In this document: positions 43,859 through 52,628 of the stretch, in pieces
How the letters are laid out: the number at the start of each line of letters is the position of its first letter
Position numbering within the stretch: the stretch's first letter is position 1
Notes under the pieces: model-generated
Database searches by the model: none
Seen by the model: only the letters and a program-made list of their open reading frames with translations
What the model was told of the DNA's origin: nothing
NCBI GenBank assembly: GCA_965200035.1
Contig: OZ241334.1
Span: 1,054,001-1,118,000 of the forward strand
Length of the DNA stretch: 64,000 bases
Origin: UBA1952 sp965200035
Lineage (GTDB): Bacteria > Bacteroidota > Bacteroidia > Chitinophagales > Chitinophagaceae
Direction: 5' to 3'
Position numbers and translations under genes: made by a program

Positions 43859-46639
43859 ATGCATGAAAACGAGCTGGAAATGTTACGCATTACCATGAGT
43901 AAATCCGCTGGCGGTGCCAAGAAATACTACTGCGAGGAGTATTACAAAGAGGGGCATTCTGCGCAGCTCGACTATTATTCCGAAAAGGAACATGGCATCG
44001 GCAGGTGGGGTGGCAAGGCAGCAGAAAAATTAGGACTAGCCGGTGACATCGTTAAGCAGGATTTCGCCAATCTCTGCGACAACCTGAATCCCCTCACCTC
44101 GAAAAAACTCACCCGCCGTAATGATACCGATAGAACCGTAGGATATGATTTCACGTTCAATGCCAGCAAATCGGTAAGCCTTGCCTATGCGCTCGGCAGT
44201 GAGGACGATAAAAAGATTGTACTGGCTGCCTTTCGCCAGGCCGTACAGGAGACAATGGCCGAGGTCGAAACAGGAATGCAGACACGGGTTCGCGCGAAGG
44301 GCAAAAACGAAAACAGGATGACGGGTAACATCGCCTATGGTGCGTTTACTCATTTCACGACGCGCCCCATCGACGGCGTGCCTGACCCGCATCTGCATAG
44401 CCATTGCTTCGTCTTCAATGCCACCCATGACGACGTAGAGCAGAAATGGAAGGCAGGGCATTTTTTGCAGCTTAAACAGGATGCGCCCTACTATGAAGCG
44501 GTGTTTCATGCAAACCTGGCACAGTATCTGCAGGAGGCAGGATACGGAGTCGAGCGCACGCAACATGGATTTGAACTGACGGGTATCAGGCAAGAAACGA
44601 TCGCCAAGTTTTCCCGAAGAACCAAGGAAATCGAAGAATACAGCCGTGAGCACAACATTACCGACGAAAAAGCAAAATCACAGATAGGGGCAAAAACGCG
44701 GGAAGCCAAACGTTCGACTGTCTCCGCCGCCGCGCAAGAAGTGGAATGGCAAAACCGGTTGACTGCGGAGGAGCAAGACGCATTATGCGGCCTGCGACGC
44801 ATTCGTCCTGCGGTTTGCAACGATCAAGCGGCACGTGAGGCCATAACGTTTGCTTTGGCCCATCTTTTAGAGCGCAAATCGGTAGCCAGCGATAAAGAAG
44901 TGCTGGCCACAGCCATCAAATCCGCCATCGGTAAGGCAGCGCCGGCACAGGTGCGGCAGGCGTTGGCTCAGGATGCGTCGATTTTGGTTGTGCAGGAATG
45001 GTTGCGCACTTTTATTACCACGAAGGACGCGCTGAAGGAAGAAAGGCAGTTGATCCTGAAATGTACGGAGGCGAAGAATAAATTCCGTCCGCTTCATGAA
45101 CAGTACGAGCCACAAAACCCGCTCTTGAATGACCAACAGAAAGCGGCCGTACGCCATGCGCTTTCCTCGACCGATGGCATCACAATTATCACCGGCAAAG
45201 CGGGGACCGGAAAAACCACGCTGATGAAAGAGGTACAGGCAGGCATCCTTGCCAGCGGCAAAAGGATATTCGCCTTTGCTCCATCGAGCGAAGCAAGCCG
45301 CGGCGTGCAACGAAACGAGGGGTTTGAGGATGCGGACACGGTGGCCCGGCTTATTCTCGATAGCAGCCGCCACGCCGACCTAAAAAGCCAAGTCATCTGG
45401 ATTGACGAGGCGGGCATGGTATCCAACCGCGACATGAATAAGATTCTGTCTATCGCCCACGCGCAAAGCGCGCGGGTGATCCTTTCCGGCGATATACGCC
45501 AACATACGAGCGTTGCACGCGGCGATGCGCTTCGCATCATCCAGCAGGAAGCAGGCATCAAGCCAATCACGGTAGATAAGGTGCAACGGCAGCAGAATGA
45601 ACACTACAAGGAAGCTGTAGCACTCCTTTCCGATGGTAAGACAGAGCGCGGATTCAAAAAGCTCGATCGGATGGGGGTGATCCACGAAATAGCAGATCAC
45701 AGTGAGCGGGTAAACGCCATTGCCTCCGATTATGTACAGTCGGCTTACAGCGTCGGCAAATACCGTATGAAAAATGTGCTGGTGGTTGCACCCACCCACG
45801 TGGAAGGAGATCAGGTGACCCGGCAGATACGACAACAATTGAAAGAGCGTGAAATCATCGGGCCGGACGAACACGCCTACAGCGTACTCTATAACCGCCA
45901 GCTCACGGAAGCGCAGAAGCAGCAGCCGGACACTTACCGTAACGGTGACGTGTTAGCATTCCATCAACACGGCAAAGGCATCAAGGCGGGTACGCGGTGC
46001 GTGGTCACTGGTGCAGACGAAAAAGGAATTTTTGCTCAGGATAAAGACGGCATGGCGTTCATGCTGGCATGGACCGAGACCAAGAAATTCAGCGTCTATG
46101 AGCCGAGGCAAATCCATGTCGCCGAGGGCGACCGGATACGCCTCAGCGCGAACGGCAAAGGCAAAGATCACCGCCATTTATTCAACGGTTCGACCTTCTA
46201 TATCGAAGGATTCGATCCGGACGGCGGTATCCGTCTATCCAACGGCTCGACGCTGGCATCGGAGTTTGGACATTTTCAGCATGGCTACGTCTCTACCTCT
46301 CACGCTGCGCAAGGAAAGACAGCGGATAAAGTGATCATCTCGCAAAGCTCGGTCACCTTCCCTGCATCCTCGATGGAACAGTTCTATGTCTCTGTCTCGC
46401 GTGGCAAGGAAGCCGTTTCGATATACACGGACGATAAAAGTCAACTTCAGCAGGCGGTCAGTCATTCCGCCGAACGAACGTCCGCTACAGAATTGATGAA
46501 AAAACACCAATCGCAAACGCAGGAAATCAACCGTCTTGCCCTTGCCAGAAAATGGCAGGACCAAGCCAGCGACCCGAACATTCACCTAAACACAAAACCG
46601 AGAAACGATGGACTTCAGACAGCGGCTAGAGCAAGGTAG
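43859..46639 (+). CDS. MobF-family conjugative relaxase (TrwC/TraI type)
   Basis: 927 residues from the ATG at 43859 (MHENELEMLRIT); a start at 43880 (MLRITMSKSAG) would match most family members better. The N-terminal relaxase domain has the catalytic tyrosines in KKYYCEEYYKEG (about 21-32), the DFTFNASKSVSLA block (about 97-109) and the metal motif PHLHSHCFVF (about 177-186). The C-terminal helicase has Walker A GKAGTGKTT (about 446-454) and IDEAGMVSNRD (about 515-525). It nicks DNA at oriT and unwinds the strand for transfer. It works with the coupling protein at 49862-51289. Confidence 0.93.
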   Translation: MHENELEMLRITMSKSAGGAKKYYCEEYYKEGHSAQLDYYSEKEHGIGRWGGKAAEKLGLAGDIVKQDFANLCDNLNPLTSKKLTRRNDTDRTVGYDFTFNASKSVSLAYALGSEDDKKIVLAAFRQAVQETMAEVETGMQTRVRAKGKNENRMTGNIAYGAFTHFTTRPIDGVPDPHLHSHCFVFNATHDDVEQKWKAGHFLQLKQDAPYYEAVFHANLAQYLQEAGYGVERTQHGFELTGIRQETIAKFSRRTKEIEEYSREHNITDEKAKSQIGAKTREAKRSTVSAAAQEVEWQNRLTAEEQDALCGLRRIRPAVCNDQAAREAITFALAHLLERKSVASDKEVLATAIKSAIGKAAPAQVRQALAQDASILVVQEWLRTFITTKDALKEERQLILKCTEAKNKFRPLHEQYEPQNPLLNDQQKAAVRHALSSTDGITIITGKAGTGKTTLMKEVQAGILASGKRIFAFAPSSEASRGVQRNEGFEDADTVARLILDSSRHADLKSQVIWIDEAGMVSNRDMNKILSIAHAQSARVILSGDIRQHTSVARGDALRIIQQEAGIKPITVDKVQRQQNEHYKEAVALLSDGKTERGFKKLDRMGVIHEIADHSERVNAIASDYVQSAYSVGKYRMKNVLVVAPTHVEGDQVTRQIRQQLKEREIIGPDEHAYSVLYNRQLTEAQKQQPDTYRNGDVLAFHQHGKGIKAGTRCVVTGADEKGIFAQDKDGMAFMLAWTETKKFSVYEPRQIHVAEGDRIRLSANGKGKDHRHLFNGSTFYIEGFDPDGGIRLSNGSTLASEFGHFQHGYVSTSHAAQGKTADKVIISQSSVTFPASSMEQFYVSVSRGKEAVSIYTDDKSQLQQAVSHSAERTSATELMKKHQSQTQEINRLALARKWQDQASDPNIHLNTKPRNDGLQTAARAR

Positions 46640-46991
46640 ACTAAGGCTTGCAGGCGATGATACCGCTAGTGAAATGGGAACGGATGGCGTGTGCCCTTAC
46701 TTCTCAACAGATAAGACGAAAAGCCCTGCCTGTCTTGATTTGCGGCTATCGTGCGGCAATCATATTGCCCTTCCTTATTCTTACTTTACAGAAATGATCT
46801 TTAATACCGAAACCGGTATAGAAATTCATACAGCCGATAAGAAAATAAATATCGTCGGCAGAAATCTCATCCAGCTCTTTGATCACTTAATTGCATACCG
46901 CGTGAAATTTATCCAAGCGAATATCGGCGGCGATCTGAACGAAGATGGACTTTTTGTAAAGGAGATTATGATTGAGAATACCGGTCTATAA
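46608..46991 (+). CDS. Hypothetical protein (127 aa) overlapping the relaxase
   Basis: It overlaps the relaxase end by 32 bp, so it is part of the same transcription unit. A soluble protein with a beta-rich centre (CLDLRLSCGNHIALPYSYFTEMIFNTETGIEIHTADKKINIVGRNL). It resembles small accessory proteins that follow relaxase genes on plasmids, but no family is recognised. It is convergent with the next gene. Confidence 0.6.
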   Translation: MDFRQRLEQGRLRLAGDDTASEMGTDGVCPYFSTDKTKSPACLDLRLSCGNHIALPYSYFTEMIFNTETGIEIHTADKKINIVGRNLIQLFDHLIAYRVKFIQANIGGDLNEDGLFVKEIMIENTGL

Positions 46992-47004
46992 TGTGCGCTA
47001 TATT

Positions 47005-47613
47005 TTATTCTGCATTAAAAATAATCTTCTTGAAGGTGATCAAATCTCTTATAATAAAACCTTGTATAACGGTAATAAAAACGAAGAACATTCCTAAAAA
47101 GAGATTAGGGCATTGGCAGTATTGAAAGCCCTGAATAAAATTGAACACGAAAAACACATCTAGTCCTAAAATAACCAGCGCCAGCCCTGCGATTATTGAC
47201 TTGTGATTGTTGAAAAAACTTGATTTCAAAAACGGCGATTTTGTCCCGTAGTCTCCAGTAACGGCGTTGAATTCCAGCTCGTTCTTATTTAAGATATCCT
47301 CAGTAAAATACATGATAATCTTTTCATGCCTTTTGATTGCAAAGCCAAGTTTTACCACGGCCAGGAAGACTAATGTTCCAACGATCATGTTCAATAAAAT
47401 GCCTGCTCCTAGAACGGTATTACTGCTAACGTCGATATTAATATAAGAACCGATTTTATCGCTTTCTTTGCTTAAATAAGTCAGGGTAGCCGGCAAAAAA
47501 GCAAAATAAAAAGCCACATATTGGCTTCTCAGATTCTCTAAATGCTTATAGTGGTTACTGGATTCTTTATAGAGCTCAATCAGGTCCGGATTTAAGTTTT
47601 CTCCCGAATGCAT
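47005..47613 (-). CDS. Four-helix membrane protein, unknown (202 aa)
   Basis: Four transmembrane segments (about residues 30-46, 66-92, 141-160 and 172-195) with a cytoplasmic N-terminal part (SGENLNPDLIELYKESSNHYKH). No known domain. It follows 31 bp after the stop of the interrupted membrane gene on the same strand and might belong to the same transfer-related operon. Confidence 0.6.
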   Translation of the reverse strand: MHSGENLNPDLIELYKESSNHYKHLENLRSQYVAFYFAFLPATLTYLSKESDKIGSYINIDVSSNTVLGAGILLNMIVGTLVFLAVVKLGFAIKRHEKIIMYFTEDILNKNELEFNAVTGDYGTKSPFLKSSFFNNHKSIIAGLALVILGLDVFFVFNFIQGFQYCQCPNLFLGMFFVFITVIQGFIIRDLITFKKIIFNAE

Positions 47614-47644
47614 TAATTTGATGCTTTAGTATTGAACTGAAAAT

Positions 47645-47896
47645 TTAGTTGGCCAGATGGCTTCTATCCCTATTCATGTCATCTATAATGCTCATAAGGT
47701 CGGGATACTGATCAGAAATGCGCGACGCCACCTGCGGGTTCTCTCTGATGTCCACCGCCGTCTGCTGCATCAGTAGGCCCGGCGCATTTGCCTGTTCTAT
47801 TCCCGCTCTTAGCTCCATCATCACTTTCGCTTCGATGAAGCTGTCACGAAAATCTAGCACTTTATTCAGCTTAGCCGTTTCTTTCCAGTTGGCATG
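47645..47896 (-). pseudogene. C-terminal part of a membrane-protein gene split by an IS
   Basis: The frame adjacent to the IS left end reads HANWKETAKLNKVLDFRDSFIEAKVMME... and ends at 47645. It is the continuation of the 49865-49152 coding sequence. Removing the element and one copy of the 4-bp duplication gives an uninterrupted 321-residue protein (714 + 252 bp). The fragment has no start of its own, so the protein is broken in this genome. Confidence 0.88.
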
Positions 47897-47975
47897 AATG
47901 TGTCGGTACCCCTATAATCAGGACGGTTTAAAAGTGGAGTATCATCTCTAATTTTAAAACCAACCAACAGTGGAA

Positions 47976-48269
47976 ATGAAGAAATCAAGATTCAGTGAGA
48001 GCCAGATAGTGAAGGCTCTCAAGGACCAGGAAGGCGGTCTGAAGGTCTCAGAGATCTGTCGCAGCTTAGGCATCAGCGACGCCACCTTCTACCAGTGGAA
48101 GAGCAAGTATGGGGGCATGGAAGCATCCGACGTCAAGCGGCTTAAAGAGCTGGAAGAAGAGAACAGTAAGCTGAAGCGTATGTATGCTGACAGTGCGCTG
48201 GAAGTGCAGGCGATGAAAGATCTGTTCGCAAAAAAAGGCTGGGCCCTGCCACACGGGATGAAGCCGTGA
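47976..48269 (+). CDS. IS3-family transposase OrfA
   Basis: 97 residues from the ATG at 47976 (MKKSRFSESQIVKALKDQ). The helix-turn-helix (about 5-45, LKVSEICRSLGISDATFYQWK) and the coiled coil (about 50-85) are typical. The A7 slippery run lies at 48230-48236, before the stop, for the -1 shift into orfB. Confidence 0.92.
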   Translation: MKKSRFSESQIVKALKDQEGGLKVSEICRSLGISDATFYQWKSKYGGMEASDVKRLKELEEENSKLKRMYADSALEVQAMKDLFAKKGWALPHGMKP

Positions 48270-49135
48270 ACCAGTTAAAGGAACACGGCATCAGTGTGGA
48301 CAGGGCCTGCAAGCTATCAGGGGTGTCGAAGAGCGGCTATTATTATAAGAGCCGAAGAGACGATACGGGGCTCATTACCGAGCTGCAGGCGTTGGCCGAG
48401 GCGCATCCGTCCTATGGGTTCAGGAAGTGCCTGGCGATGCTCAGGCGTAAGGGCAGCACGGATAATCACAAGAAGGTTTACAGAGTTTACAGGCTCTTGC
48501 AACTGAACCTGCGCAGGCGCAAAGGCAAGCGCAGACTGCCGGAAAGAATCAGGCAGCCTTTGGAACAGCAGCCATCGGTCAATCAGGTGTGGGCGCTGGA
48601 CTTCATGAGCGATAGCCTGGCCTGCGGCGGTAAGGTGCGCACGCTGAATGTGATGGACGAGGGCAGCCGGGAAGGGCTGGCCATAGAGGCGGCATCTTCG
48701 ATTGGCTCGCAGCGCTGCATCCGGGTGCTGGAACGGGTCATTGAGGCAAGGGGTGCGAAGCCGGTGATGCTGCGCTCAGACAACGGGCCGGAGTTTACAT
48801 CAGTTGCTTTCACTGAGTGGTGCAAAGAGTGGGGCATCAGTCAGATGTTCATCCAGAAGGGCAAGCCGATGCAGAACGGGTATATGGAGCGCTTCAACGG
48901 CTCGTTCCGTCGTGAGATACTGGACATGTACTTGTTCATGGAACGCTGGCAGGTGCAGGATATGGCCGATGGGTGGCTGAGGCATTACAACACCGAAAGA
49001 CCACATGAAGGGTTGAACAATAAAACGCCCGGCGAGTGGGCCGCAGAAAACGCTCAGCCCGTGAGCGGGGGTACCCCCGCTCACGGGCTGATAAGCCAAA
49101 AACAAATCAAAACCTCTACTTTAGAACCGTCCTAA
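48266..49135 (+). CDS. IS3-family transposase OrfB
   Basis: 289 residues, in the -1 frame relative to orfA, probably made as OrfAB by frameshifting at the A7 run. The HTH_21 region (ALAEAHPSYGFRKCLAMLRR), then the rve core with WALDFMSDSL (first D), RSDNGPEFTS (second D) and ERFNGSFRREILDMY (E) are all present. It looks functional. The last ~20 residues are encoded across a perfect palindrome (49055-49090). Confidence 0.93.
   Translation: MNQLKEHGISVDRACKLSGVSKSGYYYKSRRDDTGLITELQALAEAHPSYGFRKCLAMLRRKGSTDNHKKVYRVYRLLQLNLRRRKGKRRLPERIRQPLEQQPSVNQVWALDFMSDSLACGGKVRTLNVMDEGSREGLAIEAASSIGSQRCIRVLERVIEARGAKPVMLRSDNGPEFTSVAFTEWCKEWGISQMFIQKGKPMQNGYMERFNGSFRREILDMYLFMERWQVQDMADGWLRHYNTERPHEGLNNKTPGEWAAENAQPVSGGTPAHGLISQKQIKTSTLEPS
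49055..49090. repeat. Perfect 36-bp palindrome near the orfB end
   Basis: The arms CAGCCCGTGAGCGGGGG (49055-49071) and its exact complement (49074-49090) are separated only by TA. It lies inside the orfB reading frame, shortly before the right end of the IS. A comparable hairpin lies at the same place in the IS at 10411-11743. Confidence 0.9.
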
Positions 49136-49151
49136 AACAGGGGTACCGACA

Positions 49152-49865
49152 AATGGCTAACGCAAAGGCTGAAAGGAATAACCACAGACTAGCTATGCCG
49201 GGCATTTGGTATGCGAGGAAAAGTATGAAAAGAGGTTCAAAAACCGTGTTGGTGAATGCCGCCCGGTCATTAATGAGACGGGGCGTCTTCATGTCTTTCC
49301 GCTGCTTTTTCGGAATCAGGCGGGAGTATAAGAATACGAACGGGATAGCAAAAAAGTTGATCACCTTTATCACGTGACCGGCGAGCGGTTCGATCCGGGA
49401 CGTACCGTCCGCGAAGGAATGCACGGCGGTATTCGTTCGATTTCGCCACCATATCTTAAACAGGTGGTAAGAGCCCATCAGCAGATAGCAAAGCAGGAAA
49501 AATACCATGCTATTGTCCGTTGCCGTGTCCAGGTACGAATCTTTCGGGCCGTTATAGAGCGGATTAATAGCGCTTGCTACTTTGGCAATAAAATTCTCGA
49601 TACTCCCCCAAATGGCGACCGTGACATATTGTACCGTCGCAAAAATCAGCAGCAGGAACAAACCGGCATAAAAATTGACAACCGTAAACCATCGCTGCCC
49701 GAAGTCGCGGCGAAGCAGGACTTCAACGGGAATGGTAAACCACCCCAAAATGAACATAATAAAGGAGACGGTGCGCGATGACTGCGCCCATTTACTGATG
49801 CCGGCAACGTCGCGCGATTGGTCGATCTTATCGGACGCGTCAATCGGTCTTGGCGTTATATTCAT
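49152..49865 (-). pseudogene. N-terminal part of a membrane-protein gene split by an IS
   Basis: The start at 49865 overlaps the coupling-protein stop by 4 bp (ATGA). About 238 residues are encoded before the IS, with about five hydrophobic segments (SFIMFILGWFTIPVEVLL, FYAGLFLLLIFATVQYV, FFLLCYLLMGSYHLFKI, FFAIPFVFLYSRL, LFLSAFALAI). The reading frame then runs through the inverted repeat, giving a false tail. The reconstructed protein is 321 aa (see 47645-47896). As the last gene of the transfer operon it may have been a membrane partner of the coupling protein. Confidence 0.88.
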
Positions 49866-51289
49866 AAGTCGTATTGTTTAAACTGAGCAAGCAGGTGGGT
49901 TTTTTGATTTTTCCATACCCGCCCATTTTGGAAAATGATGGCGTCCACGATACGGTTATTCAGCTTTGCGCCTTTTCGTAGTTTGGTGAATGACTGAGGC
50001 GGCACATCGTAATCAAAACTCTCGTTCTTCCCGCTGCTGACATTAAAATTTTCCATCCCGTAACTCTCGCCCGATGTTTGCCGGGTCTGCCAGCTTCTGC
50101 CTATCGTCTCTGCCGCGTTTTCATTGGTCATCGGGTCGCTGTTGGCGTGCCAGATTTTGGTCTGTAGGTTTCCCATCAGCGAATCGACCCTATACTTGCC
50201 CTCCGTTCCACCCATTTCAGCGTAGTAGTTGGGAAGGTTTTGCGTCAGGTATACGGTACATGCCCTTGTACTACGTGCCGTCGCCTGAAACTGCATATCG
50301 TACTCGGTCACAAAATTCTGTGCCTCGTCTACCCACAAAAACACTGGTGTCGTATCATCGGCGACCTCCCGCCGTTCAACGGCTTGTTGCCATAGATATT
50401 TATACACTACCTGTGCCGCTCTGCCTGCATCGCCAAATTCTTTCACTGGAAGGTTCAGTACGATAATAACCCCCCGATGGGTCAATTCAGGATAGGCGAT
50501 TTTCCGGCGATCATCCGGCTGATCGGAAAACAGCCGGCGAAAAGGGCGACGCAGGAAAATATCCAACATCGTTGTCAAGGTCGAAATGATGCTGGAGCGC
50601 GTTTTATCGGCGAGGCCCGGGTATTCTTCGAGCCAAAAAGAAGCGGTGCTATCGAAATCATGTTTCACCCATTTATCCAGGTCTTTCGCGTGGCCCTCCA
50701 ATAAGAGTTTCCAGCAAAGGCTTTTAGTCTTCCATTCATCCGTGTCGAGCTGGGCAATACTCGTCGGCGCTGAAAGAATGACGTCATGAATCAGCGGCAC
50801 GGAAACCTGTCCGCGCGCGATCATGCAGAGGTCTATTGCATTTCTTAAAAGCTGCTGCATGGCCCGCGTCCAGTAAGGGTCGCTTCCATCACCATTGGTA
50901 CTTCGGTCAATGGCTTCGTAAACGGTGGTAAAAAGCCTTACCAAATTATCGGTATAGCCTGCCCCCTCGCCTTTGCGTTCAATTTCATACTGAAGGAAGG
51001 GGAACACAAAATCGCCGGAAGCGTCGAAAATGAGAATATTATTGGCCCTACCGGTGTCACGGGCGTAACGCTTCCACTCATCCAGCACGTCCTTCTTGGC
51101 GCAAAGGACCAGCCCGCCGAAACCGGCCTGCAAAAACGAGCGGGCCAGCGCCTCCCCGCTGCCGCTGGTTTTACCTGAGCCGATGCCGCCAAATATTTGT
51201 ACACCCTCGCAAGCATTACCGATGGTAAAGTCTTCTTCTCCGTTGAAGGAATAGATTGCGCGGTCAAGGCTAAAATCGGGTGTGGTCAT
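49862..51289 (-). CDS. Type IV coupling protein (VirD4/TraG/TraD-like ATPase)
   Basis: 475 residues. The Walker A motif GGIGSGKTS is at about 34-42 and Walker B is in VFLWVDEAQNFVTEYD (about 318-333). A TraM-recognition-like region follows (TVYLTQNLPNYYAEMGG, then LQTKIWHANSDPMTNENAAETIG). The N-terminal membrane helices of classic VirD4 are missing, so it might pair with a separate membrane protein, perhaps the interrupted 321-aa product that overlaps it by ATGA. It would recruit the relaxase-DNA complex to a type IV secretion channel. No other channel components are visible in this window. Confidence 0.88.
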   Translation of the reverse strand: MTTPDFSLDRAIYSFNGEEDFTIGNACEGVQIFGGIGSGKTSGSGEALARSFLQAGFGGLVLCAKKDVLDEWKRYARDTGRANNILIFDASGDFVFPFLQYEIERKGEGAGYTDNLVRLFTTVYEAIDRSTNGDGSDPYWTRAMQQLLRNAIDLCMIARGQVSVPLIHDVILSAPTSIAQLDTDEWKTKSLCWKLLLEGHAKDLDKWVKHDFDSTASFWLEEYPGLADKTRSSIISTLTTMLDIFLRRPFRRLFSDQPDDRRKIAYPELTHRGVIIVLNLPVKEFGDAGRAAQVVYKYLWQQAVERREVADDTTPVFLWVDEAQNFVTEYDMQFQATARSTRACTVYLTQNLPNYYAEMGGTEGKYRVDSLMGNLQTKIWHANSDPMTNENAAETIGRSWQTRQTSGESYGMENFNVSSGKNESFDYDVPPQSFTKLRKGAKLNNRIVDAIIFQNGRVWKNQKTHLLAQFKQYDL

Positions 51290-51307
51290 GGGAAGGTCAG
51301 GAACGTT

Positions 51308-51604
51308 TTACTTTTTCGTGGAAACATTCTTAGCGACTTCCTCATTCAGCATAGGAAGTAGGATTGCAAGGTCAGGCAGGATAAACCATGTAGGTCTGCC
51401 AAAAGAACTTGGCGATCCCAATTCGGGATTGTTGTCATTCCAATAACTGTAGTCATGCCTGATTCCGTAAAGATGCGTCCCGTCGTGCAACTCTAGTTCG
51501 GCAAGGGAAAATTCATTTCCGCTTTCGGTTCCGTCGTGCAACACGCGGACAACTCTTTTGATCCTGTTTTTTGGGTAAATCACGTCCTGTGGCTTATGTG
51601 ACAT
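51308..51604 (-). CDS. Hypothetical protein (98 aa)
   Basis: A small soluble protein (MSHKPQDVIYPKNRIKRVVRVLHDGTESGNEFSLAELELHDG). It has an SH3-like beta pattern and no signal. It starts 34 bp after the preceding gene and ends 18 bp before the coupling protein, so it belongs to the transfer operon. Unknown function. Confidence 0.65.
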   Translation of the reverse strand: MSHKPQDVIYPKNRIKRVVRVLHDGTESGNEFSLAELELHDGTHLYGIRHDYSYWNDNNPELGSPSSFGRPTWFILPDLAILLPMLNEEVAKNVSTKK

Positions 51605-51638
51605 GTAGCTGGCTTTAGTAGTTACAATAAAATCTGTA

Positions 51639-52067
51639 TTAACGACTCATGGCTTGCTGCTGCTGCTCCGATGCCGGCGATTCTTGCGTCTGCCGTTGCA
51701 TCGCACGGTCAACAGCATTTTCACGTAGATAGTTGTTACCCTCCCCTTGCTGAACGCTCTCGATTTTCGCCTCTACATCTGAATGGATCTGAATGACCTT
51801 CGAATTCGCTTCCTTCGTGGAAGGAGTATTCAGCGGCGGTGAAATGGAATCCACTTCTTGCATCGTATCGAAGGGGATATTGCGCTTAGCTTCCTCGATG
51901 ATTTGTGCTTGGCGGGCAACGGAATCGGCATTGGCCGGCGTGATATCCTCCATCTGCAGCATGGACACGAGCTTAATATTGCGTCGTGCTTCTTCAATGA
52001 CTTGCTTATTTCTTTCCTTTTGCTCCGGGCTTGCCCGGTTAAGCGCATCCTCAATAGCGTTTGCCAT
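51639..52067 (-). CDS. Hypothetical coiled-coil protein (142 aa)
   Basis: A helical, acidic, low-complexity protein. It contains two related repeats, QVIEEARRNIKLVSMLQMEDITPANAD and IIEEAKRNIPFDTMQEVDSIS, which suggests internal duplication. The Gln-rich C-terminus is QQQQAMSR. It has no signal peptide. It is one of the genes between the secreted proteins and the coupling protein. Confidence 0.6.
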   Translation of the reverse strand: MANAIEDALNRASPEQKERNKQVIEEARRNIKLVSMLQMEDITPANADSVARQAQIIEEAKRNIPFDTMQEVDSISPPLNTPSTKEANSKVIQIHSDVEAKIESVQQGEGNNYLRENAVDRAMQRQTQESPASEQQQQAMSR

Positions 52068-52117
52068 TGTTGCGAGTTTTTGAAGTTTAAACTAAATAAT
52101 GGTTATCAACGTTGGGT

Positions 52118-52618
52118 TCATCTACAATGCTTGTGAAGGGCCATCTTCCTTTTTATTAATCTTTCTTCGGCAGCGGAATAAAAGTTCGTTCTGGTGCAGG
52201 ATGTCGTCGTAATCGTTTTGATTATGCGGCCCTCTTTATCTAAAGCCTTCCCGTTTTCTGCATAAACGATATAGGTCTTTCCTTTTTTAAAAGGGTAGCC
52301 ACATTCGCCCGAAGACAATGCGGAAATCACCTCAACGCTATGATTCCCTTTTCCTTTGTAGAGACGTGCCACTTTGAACCTATAGACATAGGCTGCATAC
52401 CGGAAGGGGGATTTTTGATAGGATACGGAATCGGGGTTGATGATGTCGAGGCTATCTTTAATGATTCTCGTATAAATAACATCTACGACTTTGCCTTTGA
52501 AAATAATCGCAGCCTCCTTAACTGATGCGGTCAAGGGATGTTTTTGCTCGCAGTCGCATGCACCTGCTTTAGTAGAAAAAAGCAGAATTAAGATGCAGAA
52601 TAGAATTGAAAATCTCAT
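52118..52618 (-). CDS. Secreted TIMP/netrin-like protein with CxC N-terminus
   Basis: 166 residues. The signal peptide (about 1-19, MRFSILFCILILLFSTKAGA) is expected to be cut just before CDC. The mature protein would thus start Cys-Asp-Cys, the CxC arrangement that TIMP inhibitors use to block the zinc of metalloproteinases. The downstream pattern IFKGKVVDV, YRFKVARLYKGKG, SSGECGYPFKKGKTYIVYA and TTTSCTRT is the usual bacterial TIMP/NTR-like signature. It follows 10 bp after the metzincin gene, on the same strand. That this protein restrains the metzincin is an inference. Some bacterial homologues have no nearby protease. Confidence 0.75.
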   Translation of the reverse strand: MRFSILFCILILLFSTKAGACDCEQKHPLTASVKEAAIIFKGKVVDVIYTRIIKDSLDIINPDSVSYQKSPFRYAAYVYRFKVARLYKGKGNHSVEVISALSSGECGYPFKKGKTYIVYAENGKALDKEGRIIKTITTTSCTRTNFYSAAEERLIKRKMALHKHCR

Positions 52619-52628
52619 GGATTAAAAG

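Larger units (their letters stand above)
47901..49151 (+). mobile_element. IS3-family insertion sequence with 4-bp target duplication
   Basis: A 1251-bp element bounded by imperfect inverted repeats that begin TGTCGGTACCCC (47901-47912) and end GGGGTACCGACA (49140-49151). It is flanked by the direct repeat AATG (47897-47900 and 49152-49155). Four-bp duplications are typical for some IS3 subgroups such as IS407. Orientation of the transposase is opposite to the disrupted gene. The intact duplication shows that this is a recent, simple insertion. Confidence 0.95.

Noticed and set aside
44036..45874. Long minus-strand frames opposite the relaxase gene
   Set aside because: They lie antisense to a well-supported relaxase/helicase frame.
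49116..49865. A complete 249-residue membrane protein
   Set aside because: Its last ten residues are read from the inverted repeat of the IS. The original gene continues on the other side of the element.
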